Assembly: GCA_018895125.1 (NCBI GenBank)
Contig: JAHIOR010000011.1
Coordinates: 1-8,217 of the forward strand
Direction: 5' to 3'
DNA: 8,217 nt
Source: Patescibacteria group bacterium
Lineage (GTDB): Bacteria; Patescibacteriota; Minisyncoccia; Minisyncoccales; GWA2-46-15
Shown here piece by piece: positions 3,358 to 8,217 of this stretch. The position numbers and the translations under genes were made by a program. The notes below the pieces were generated by a model. The model searched no databases and was not told the origin of the DNA. It saw only the letters and a program-made list of their open reading frames with translations. The first letter of the stretch is position 1; each line of letters opens with the position of its first letter.

Positions 3358-4424
3358 ATAAAGATTATCAAAATCTTATTGAAGAGCTCAGTGATCCTGA
3401 GATAGTTTCTGATTTGGAAAGATTTGAACATCTATCTAGAAGAAAATCCCAACTGGAATTAATCATTACTAAGATGGTAGTTATTGAAGAAATAGAAAAA
3501 CAAATTAGCGAAAATAATTCAATCATTGCTGCTGGAGAAGATAAGGAATTGCTTTCACTAGCTTCTGAAGAGCAAAATATTTTAGGAGAGCGTAAAAGAT
3601 TATTAGAAACAGAGCTTGAAGCTCTGGTTAAAGAGCAGACTGAATCAAAAACCCCAACACTAAAGACAGCAGCCATTATTGAAATTAGAGCAGGCGTTGG
3701 TGGCGACGAAGCAGCTCTTTTTGCTCAGGATTTATTCCAGATGTATTCGGGTTATGCCAGATCTCAGGGTTGGCAAGAAACAGTTTTAGATTCATCTCCA
3801 ACTGGGTTAGGAGGTTTAAAAGAGATCGTTTTTGAGCTGGCACCTTCTTCTAAAAAAGGAGAGAATAATGATGTTTTTGGGTTGATGAAATATGAGGCTG
3901 GGGTTCATCGGGTCCAGCGAATTCCAGATACGGAAAAATCGGGCCGAGTTCATACTTCAACCATAACCATCGCTGTTCTAATGAAACCGAAACAGGTCAA
4001 GGATTTAAAAATAAATCCAAGTGATTTGAAAATAGATTTCTTTAATGCTACTGGTCCAGGAGGTCAGAATGTTAACAAAAGAAAGACTGCGGTTAGGGTT
4101 AGCCATATTCCTTCGGGAATTGTCATTGCTTCAAGAACAGAAAGGAATCAACTTCAAAACAAAGAAAACGCCTTAGCTATTTTAGCTGCCAAGCTTTTAG
4201 ATCAGCAACAATTTAAAGAGGAGTTTAAAGTAGCTGGAACAAGGAAATCTCAGATCGGCCAAGCTAAAAGATCAGAAAAGATTAGAACCTATAATTTTCC
4301 CCAAGATAGAGTAACCGACCATCGGATTAAAAAAAGCTGGCATCATTTAGAAGAGATTTTAAAAGGAAGATTAGAGCCAATTATCAATGAACTACAAGAA
4401 AGCTTTGCTTTTGAAGAAAACTAA
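3333..4424 (+). CDS. prfA: peptide chain release factor 1
   Basis: RF1 recognises UAA and UAG in the ribosomal A site and triggers peptidyl-tRNA hydrolysis. The 363-aa protein has the usual length. The N-terminal helical domain covers about 1-105. A PCRF domain follows with EIRAGVGGDEAALFAQDL (117-134). The codon-recognition PxT motif is present as PDT (198-200) within QRIPDTEKSGRVHTS, which marks RF1 rather than RF2 (SPF). The catalytic GGQ lies at 243-245 in NATGPGGQNVNKRKTAVRVSH. The C-terminal signature KRSEKIRTYNFPQDRVTDHR is at 312-331. The GGQ glutamine is normally methylated by PrmC, not encoded here. UGA is also used as a stop in this window, so RF2 is expected elsewhere. The start lies 7 nt after a TAA that may be the true rpmE stop. 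The 3' end overlaps the PKD gene by 38 nt. Confidence 0.97.
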   Translation: MDLSRSQIDKDYQNLIEELSDPEIVSDLERFEHLSRRKSQLELIITKMVVIEEIEKQISENNSIIAAGEDKELLSLASEEQNILGERKRLLETELEALVKEQTESKTPTLKTAAIIEIRAGVGGDEAALFAQDLFQMYSGYARSQGWQETVLDSSPTGLGGLKEIVFELAPSSKKGENNDVFGLMKYEAGVHRVQRIPDTEKSGRVHTSTITIAVLMKPKQVKDLKINPSDLKIDFFNATGPGGQNVNKRKTAVRVSHIPSGIVIASRTERNQLQNKENALAILAAKLLDQQQFKEEFKVAGTRKSQIGQAKRSEKIRTYNFPQDRVTDHRIKKSWHHLEEILKGRLEPIINELQESFAFEEN

Positions 4425-4851
4425 GGGCCAAGGAGTAATTGAGGCCCTAATCCTTATTTTGGGCATAATTTTTATCTTTGCGATTGCTTTACCCGGTGCT
4501 TCCTCGCGACTAAAAGTTTTGCAAGTAAAAACATCGCGGGAACAAAATCAAACCGCTAGCCTAAGTCAAAATGAAGACCTGCCTTTGTGCGGAGATATTA
4601 TTGCGATTCCCTCTTCCCAGGGAAAAGCACCTTTTAGAGTTTTTTTAGTCGGTACCGAAAAACAGGGTAGGTATAAGATCTCAGGCTTTCGCTGGGATTT
4701 TACTGGAAATGGCAGTTGGGACACAGAGGTAACTAAAGAACCCCAAAATTATGTTTTTGAGACGCCGGGAGACTATAATCTTAAAATGCTGGTTATTGAC
4801 GAAAGAGACAACAGTCAGACTTGTAATCAGACTATTGTAGCTACTGAGTAA
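4387..4851 (+). CDS. prepilin-like protein with one PKD domain
   Basis: 154 aa. The N-terminus has a basic leader and KG|QGVIEALILILGIIFIFA: a glycine (14) before a Gln, a glutamate at mature position +5 (E19) and a long hydrophobic helix. This is the pattern cut by type IV prepilin peptidase, and the QG-E form also recalls archaeal class III signal peptides. After a Ser/Gln-rich linker comes a PKD-like beta-sandwich (about 68-152), with APFRVFLVG (81-89), RWDFTGNGSWDTE (102-114, the PKD WDFGDG element), NYVFETPGDYNLKMLVIDE (121-139). C68 and C146 could form a disulfide. Likely assembled in, or anchored at, a type IV pilus-like filament or the outer face of the membrane. The start overlaps prfA by 38 nt; downstream TTG codons 7 or 9 are alternatives. 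It converges on the next gene with 3 bp between stops. Confidence 0.75.
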   Translation: MNYKKALLLKKTKGQGVIEALILILGIIFIFAIALPGASSRLKVLQVKTSREQNQTASLSQNEDLPLCGDIIAIPSSQGKAPFRVFLVGTEKQGRYKISGFRWDFTGNGSWDTEVTKEPQNYVFETPGDYNLKMLVIDERDNSQTCNQTIVATE

Positions 4852-4854
4852 GTC

Positions 4855-6201
4855 TCAATTTTGAGCCTCAATTGCTTTAATATCTTCCTCTAAGTTTCTA
4901 GCTATATTTAATACTGAATCTCCATAGAAGCGGTATTTAACATTAGTTGAGCCGGAAAAATAGATCATGGCCGCCCGCCATTCATCGTTTTCCTTTTGGG
5001 ACGCAGCCCCATAATCTTTAGCATACAAAGCAGCGGCTAAAAAAGCGTCATAAATATTCCATGGATCAGCTGGTTTTTTTCCGGTAATGGCTTCAACTTT
5101 TGACTTATATATCATCCAGGTTGAAGGAATGAATTGGGCTGGCCCCATGGCGCCGCCATAACCAAGTCTTTTGCCATTAACATACATTGGGCAGGAAACA
5201 GGAGTATTATTAGGATCTCTGCCCAGTTCCTGGGTAATTTGGAGAAATGGCTGCCAGTCCCGGCTTTCTTTCATGATTTCTTTATAACCAATGTCCGGGT
5301 ATTTACAGCTAGTTTGCTTGGGGCAATTGCACTGGCCGACATTTTTTCCAAGGCTTGATTCCTGGGTAATTATCGCCAAAAGGAAAGCCGGTCTTATCCC
5401 CGTGCTTTTAGAGACTAATTTGGCAATTTCGTACGCCTGGCCAAGATTTAGAGCTTGAGGAACGCCAATCAGCTCAAAGATTCTGGATCTGATTTGAGCA
5501 GCTTTTGCCTTGGTTTCAGTAAGATACTGTTGGTAAACAGCTTCTTTGCCACTGGTTTCTTTTAGAATAACTTCTTGTTGTTTTTTATTAACTTCACTGT
5601 CCTTTTTTTGGAGAACTTGAATATTAACAATTTTACGCAAATCCTCTTTTTCTTTATCCAGATTGCCTTTTTCTTTTTCTAAAGATATTTTAAGAGACTC
5701 GATATTAGTTAAAGATCCGCTTACCTTTGAGCTTAAGGTTTCTAGATTAGTTAGATGGGTAAAAAAATCAGACATTTGCTCGCTGCCCAACAGAACTTCA
5801 ACGTTCCCCTTTTTACTTTCTTGGTTCAGAGTTCTTAAAGATTTTACTAAGGTTAATCTAGTCTCAGATATTTTATTTGAAGTGACTGTAATTTCTTTTT
5901 CCGTGCCTTGGATTTGAAAGCCAATGTCTTTAATCATTAAGCTTCCTTGGCTGATTTGAAGATCTAGTTTTTTGACTTTGTTTTGAAGTAAACTGATTTG
6001 ATTTTGAAGAGTTTTCTTATCCTTTTGGATTCCTCCGATATTATCTTCATATTTAGCAATTTGATCTTCCAAGACTTTTAATTCTGCTTCCAAAGTCTTT
6101 TTTTCCTCTTCCGGAGTTTGAGCAAAAAGCGTGGTAAAAGAAAAAACCAAGACGCTTAAAGCAATCATAATGAAAGCGATGGTCTTGGTATATCGTAACA
6201 T
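4855..6201 (-). CDS. secreted coiled-coil lytic transglycosylase-like protein
   Basis: 448 aa. A signal peptide covers about residues 1-27 (basic start, hydrophobic IMIALSVLVF, probable cut after LFA). A long coiled coil follows (about 30-240, Glu/Lys/Leu/Gln-rich), like the CwlO/EnvC N-terminal regions. The C-terminal domain (about 250-440) resembles MltB/SLT-type murein lytic transglycosylases: PAFLLAIITQESSLGKNVG with candidate catalytic glutamate E281, then GGAMGPAQFIPSTWMIY (349-365) and a late AMIYFSGS element. Four cysteines (291, 293, 299, 337) suggest disulfides outside the cytoplasm. It would cleave peptidoglycan glycan strands during growth or pilus/secretion assembly. EnvC-type coiled coils usually regulate or carry a peptidase; here the partner domain is glycan-cleaving. 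It follows rplY by 21 nt on the same strand and ends with UGA. Confidence 0.85.
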   Translation of the reverse strand: MLRYTKTIAFIMIALSVLVFSFTTLFAQTPEEEKKTLEAELKVLEDQIAKYEDNIGGIQKDKKTLQNQISLLQNKVKKLDLQISQGSLMIKDIGFQIQGTEKEITVTSNKISETRLTLVKSLRTLNQESKKGNVEVLLGSEQMSDFFTHLTNLETLSSKVSGSLTNIESLKISLEKEKGNLDKEKEDLRKIVNIQVLQKKDSEVNKKQQEVILKETSGKEAVYQQYLTETKAKAAQIRSRIFELIGVPQALNLGQAYEIAKLVSKSTGIRPAFLLAIITQESSLGKNVGQCNCPKQTSCKYPDIGYKEIMKESRDWQPFLQITQELGRDPNNTPVSCPMYVNGKRLGYGGAMGPAQFIPSTWMIYKSKVEAITGKKPADPWNIYDAFLAAALYAKDYGAASQKENDEWRAAMIYFSGSTNVKYRFYGDSVLNIARNLEEDIKAIEAQN

Positions 6202-6222
6202 AATAATCTTAAAAAGCTAAAG

Positions 6223-6876
6223 CTACTCTTTAATTTCTTCTGGTTCCTTTTCTTTTTTTTCTTTTTCAACTACGCCAACCTGATCAATCTTTTCTTCAAC
6301 TGGTTTAGCTAATTCCTCTTCTATTTCTTCAGATGCCATAACCTGAACAATAATTTCTTCAGGATTTTTAAGAATCTTTACCAGGGGTGGAATTTCAAGA
6401 TCTTGAACAAGAATTGATTTCTCAAGTTCGTTTAAAATAGCCAGATTAACCTTAATTTCATGAGGAAGATTTTGAGGTAGAGCCTGGACTTGAATTTCTT
6501 GGATATTTTTAACTAAGGTACCGCCAAGGTTTTTAACTGCCCCAGCTTCTCCTATAAAAACTAAAGGCACTCTAACCTTAATTTCTTTAGTTGCCGCTGG
6601 CTGGTAGAAATCGATATGGGATAGAGATAAGGTTAGTGGATCTTTTTGAATATTATTTACCAATACCAAAAAGTTTGAATCTTCAACTTCAAGCTGTAAA
6701 AAGGAAGTTCTGCCTGTTTCTTGGAAAACCTTGATGAATTCTTTGGTGTCAATTTCAAGATCAAGGTTTTCTTTTAACCCTGGGCCATATAAAACAGCTG
6801 GCAGTTTTCCTTCATTCCTTAAACTTTCAGTTTTTCTGCCATAGACAGATCTTGTCTTGGCTTTAAGCGTAAGCAT
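6223..6876 (-). CDS. rplY: 50S ribosomal protein bL25 (CTC/TL5 type)
   Basis: bL25 binds 5S rRNA in the large subunit. From the ATG at 6876 the protein is 217 aa: MLTLKAKTRSVYGRKTESLRNEGKLPAVLYG is the L25 5S-binding N-domain start (about 1-90, with FLVLVNNIQKDPLTLSLSHIDFYQ), followed by the TL5 C-domain (about 95-185, IKVRVPLVFIGEAGAVKNLGGTLV) and a strongly acidic Glu/Lys tail. The start at 6876 is chosen because the alignment-critical MLTLKAKTR begins there, 5 nt after the ferredoxin stop; a longer reading from 6915 adds 13 residues that only translate the 3' end of the ferredoxin gene in another frame. The long CTC form is common in this kind of bacterium. Confidence 0.93.
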   Translation of the reverse strand: MLTLKAKTRSVYGRKTESLRNEGKLPAVLYGPGLKENLDLEIDTKEFIKVFQETGRTSFLQLEVEDSNFLVLVNNIQKDPLTLSLSHIDFYQPAATKEIKVRVPLVFIGEAGAVKNLGGTLVKNIQEIQVQALPQNLPHEIKVNLAILNELEKSILVQDLEIPPLVKILKNPEEIIVQVMASEEIEEELAKPVEEKIDQVGVVEKEKKEKEPEEIKE

Positions 6877-6881
6877 GATAA

Positions 6882-7100
6882 CTACTTGATAACATGAATT
6901 ACCTGGACAGGGCAAGAGTCACTGGCATCTTGAGCGCAATTAACTGAATCAATCTCTAGGCTTTCAAAGCCGTCTCTTTTGTCTAAAACCCCTTTAATTA
7001 AAGCTGATTTGCCGTCTTCTGACATTTTAAAAAACTTAGGGCAAATGGCAACGCAACTTCCGCAACCAATACAATTTTTCCTATCAAGGCGTATTTTCAT
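6882..7100 (-). CDS. small [4Fe-4S] ferredoxin
   Basis: A 72-aa low-potential cytoplasmic electron carrier. It has KNCIGCGSCVAICPKFF with C10, C13, C16 and C20, then NCAQDASDSCPVQVI with C55 and C63. Layout and length match single-cluster ferredoxins of the Thermotoga type, where C10, C13, C16 and the last cysteine (here C63) bind the cluster and the other two (C20, C55) may form a disulfide; this assignment is by analogy. Its ATG overlaps the aldolase stop as TAATG, and rplY follows after 5 nt, so it is translated with its neighbours. The redox partner is not in the window; pyruvate:ferredoxin oxidoreductase or a hydrogenase would be typical but is not shown. Confidence 0.92.
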   Translation of the reverse strand: MKIRLDRKNCIGCGSCVAICPKFFKMSEDGKSALIKGVLDKRDGFESLEIDSVNCAQDASDSCPVQVIHVIK

Positions 7101-7852
7101 TAGTTAAAAACAATTTTCTTGATTTCTTCAGTTATCTTCAGAGGTTCTTTATCAAGCCAAACATTTCTGCCTGCCACTATGCCAATGGCTCCAGCTGCCA
7201 TGACATTTCTAACGCGTTCTAAGAATTTCTTTTCATTGACTTTGGGACCGCCAGCCATCATTACCTTGGTCTTGCCGGCTGCCTTGACGGCCCGGGCAAA
7301 ACAAGATTGGGAGCCGCAATATTTTATTTTGACAATATCAGCTCCAAGCTCTAGTCCAACTCTGGCGGCGTAAATGACATTGTCCGGCGCCGCTTCCGCG
7401 GTATTGTTAATGCTTTTGCCCCTGGGATAACACCAGGCAATGACTGGCAGTTTAAGGGGTCTGGCTTGTTCAACAATTTTTCCGAATTCTGCCATCATAA
7501 TTGATTCATGTTCGCTGCCGATATAAATAGTGTAACCAACAGCCGCAGCCCCTAAGCTAAGCGCTTCTTTAACAGAACAGACTTGTCTTGAAATCGGATC
7601 TCCTGAAGATAATTCAGTTTTGCCGTTTAATTTTAAAATTAAAGGAACTTGATATTTTTCTTTTGAATAATACTTTTCTGCAATCCCCTTTTGAAGAATA
7701 ATGCCATTATAGCCCCCTTGTTCAGCGATTTGCAAGATAAAATTAGGATCAATAGCAATTTGACCAACGTCATCGGGTCCAAGCTCTAGTCCCTGGTCAT
7801 ATGCCAAGAAAATAGCTTTGCCGTTTTTAGTAATCTTATCTAAACTGACCAT
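7100..7852 (-). CDS. class I fructose-bisphosphate aldolase, DhnA/archaeal type
   Basis: Reversible cleavage of fructose 1,6-bisphosphate into dihydroxyacetone phosphate and glyceraldehyde 3-phosphate through a lysine Schiff base. The 250-aa length fits the DhnA (FbaB/archaeal) family of TIM barrels. Visible landmarks: FLAYDQGLELGP (15-26, cf. DHGxEHGP), LILKLNGKTELS (71-82), WCYPRGKSI (140-148, with Y142 as probable acid/base), GADIVKIKYCG (170-180; one of K175/K177 is the expected Schiff-base lysine), MMAGGPK (198-204) and IVAGRNVW (225-232), the phosphate-binding loops. It overlaps the upstream kinase by 13 nt and the downstream ferredoxin by 1 nt. The related enzymes for 2-amino-3,7-dideoxy-heptulosonate synthesis share this fold, but the kinase neighbour favours a glycolytic role. 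Confidence 0.88.
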   Translation of the reverse strand: MVSLDKITKNGKAIFLAYDQGLELGPDDVGQIAIDPNFILQIAEQGGYNGIILQKGIAEKYYSKEKYQVPLILKLNGKTELSSGDPISRQVCSVKEALSLGAAAVGYTIYIGSEHESIMMAEFGKIVEQARPLKLPVIAWCYPRGKSINNTAEAAPDNVIYAARVGLELGADIVKIKYCGSQSCFARAVKAAGKTKVMMAGGPKVNEKKFLERVRNVMAAGAIGIVAGRNVWLDKEPLKITEEIKKIVFN

Positions 7853-8217
7853 TTTGTTTTTCTAATCTTAATTTTTAATAACGATTGCCCTTTTTTTAAT
7901 AATCCTTGATTAGCGCCAATTACCTTAATATTGGCAATGGCATTAGACATGGCCAAGATTAATGCTTTTTCCATATTATTTTCTTTAATCAAGCCTGCCA
8001 CAAATCCGGAGCCAAAAGAATCTCCGGCTCCGGTAGCATCTATTACTTTTGTTTTTTGAGCTGGAACGTCATAAAGAAATTTGTTGTCAAAAGCCAAAGC
8101 TCCATTTTTTCCTTTGGTTATAATCACGATCGCCTTTGTCAAAGAAGCTATTTTATGTATAACGCTTCCCTCGGCAATACTCGGGATCTTTGATTTTCCC
8201 TGGAATGGTTTTACCTT
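7840..8217 (-). CDS. PfkB/ribokinase-family sugar kinase, 3' part
   Basis: The frame is open to the right edge, so only the last 125 residues are seen and the N-terminal sugar-binding half is outside the window. A TTG at 8142 is not a believable start, because family sequence (GSVIHKIASLTKAIVIITKGKNGA) runs through it. The PfkB signature 2 is present as VIDATGAGDSFGSGFVAGL, with the GAGD catalytic aspartate acting as base on the sugar hydroxyl and its anion-hole glycines; the TKGKNGALAF element precedes it. It phosphorylates a sugar with ATP (or another nucleotide) in the cytoplasm. The substrate is unknown; the 13-nt overlap with the aldolase gene suggests fructose 6-phosphate or a nearby glycolytic sugar, by context only. 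Confidence 0.88.
   Translation of the reverse strand, partial: KVKPFQGKSKIPSIAEGSVIHKIASLTKAIVIITKGKNGALAFDNKFLYDVPAQKTKVIDATGAGDSFGSGFVAGLIKENNMEKALILAMSNAIANIKVIGANQGLLKKGQSLLKIKIRKTKWSV

Noticed and set aside
3368..3676. 102-aa minus-strand frame inside prfA
   Set aside because: Antisense shadow of a well-supported gene with Ser-rich translation and no family features.
4849..4866. Terminator between the two convergent genes
   Set aside because: Only a tiny CTCAA/TTGAG hairpin with a 2-nt loop and no U-tract is present in the 3-bp convergent gap.
6877..6915. Upstream start for rplY adding 13 residues
   Set aside because: The extra residues are the ferredoxin 3' end read in another frame; MLTLKAKTR at 6876 is the family start.
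7840..8142. Complete 100-aa kinase starting at 8142
   Set aside because: The codon is TTG inside a continuous PfkB frame that runs to the window edge; the gene is cut by the window.

Overview
The window looks like a compact, AT-rich bacterial genome of the Patescibacteria (Candidate Phyla Radiation) type, probably Parcubacteria-like. This is inferred from the small proteins, tight and overlapping genes, near absence of Shine-Dalgarno sequences, a prepilin-like PKD protein behind prfA, an archaeal-type (DhnA) class I aldolase, and rpsB-tsf without a following pyrH-frr. UAA, UAG and UGA all end genes here, so the code is standard. No search was run; the lineage is a judgement from protein style.

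Layout. Positions 1-910 hold no convincing protein gene but are densely organised. Three good sigma70-type promoters (about 142-119, 334-307 and 625-597) all fire leftward. The third drives a roughly 170-nt RNA predicted to fold into two H-type pseudoknots, a hairpin and a terminator (415-590). The second drives a short unit with an 11-codon Gly-rich ORF and a terminator. The first drives a leader, leaving the window, with a 14-bp inverted repeat. A 40-nt near-palindrome (718-757), a 15-aa ORF and a palindromic two-way terminator (835-862) follow. From 910 to 2912, reading leftward, is the unit rpsB - tsf - hypothetical membrane protein - tRNA-Thr(UGU). Its gene starts show tandem duplications: four copies of a 20-bp unit containing the tsf start, and a duplicated start segment at the hypothetical gene.

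Positions 2955-4851 run rightward: a 27-aa single-span membrane peptide, rpmE (bL31), prfA (RF1) and a prepilin-like PKD protein. Positions 4855-8217 run leftward: 3' part of a PfkB-family kinase, class I fructose-bisphosphate aldolase, a small ferredoxin, rplY (bL25/CTC) and a secreted coiled-coil lytic transglycosylase, with 13-nt and 1-nt overlaps and short gaps.

The window therefore joins translation (S2, EF-Ts, L31, L25, RF1, tRNA-Thr), central sugar metabolism (kinase, aldolase), electron transfer (ferredoxin) and the cell envelope. The least explained parts are the structured RNA, the duplicated gene starts, and an 11-A run near the rpmE 3' end that appears to have shifted its stop codon.
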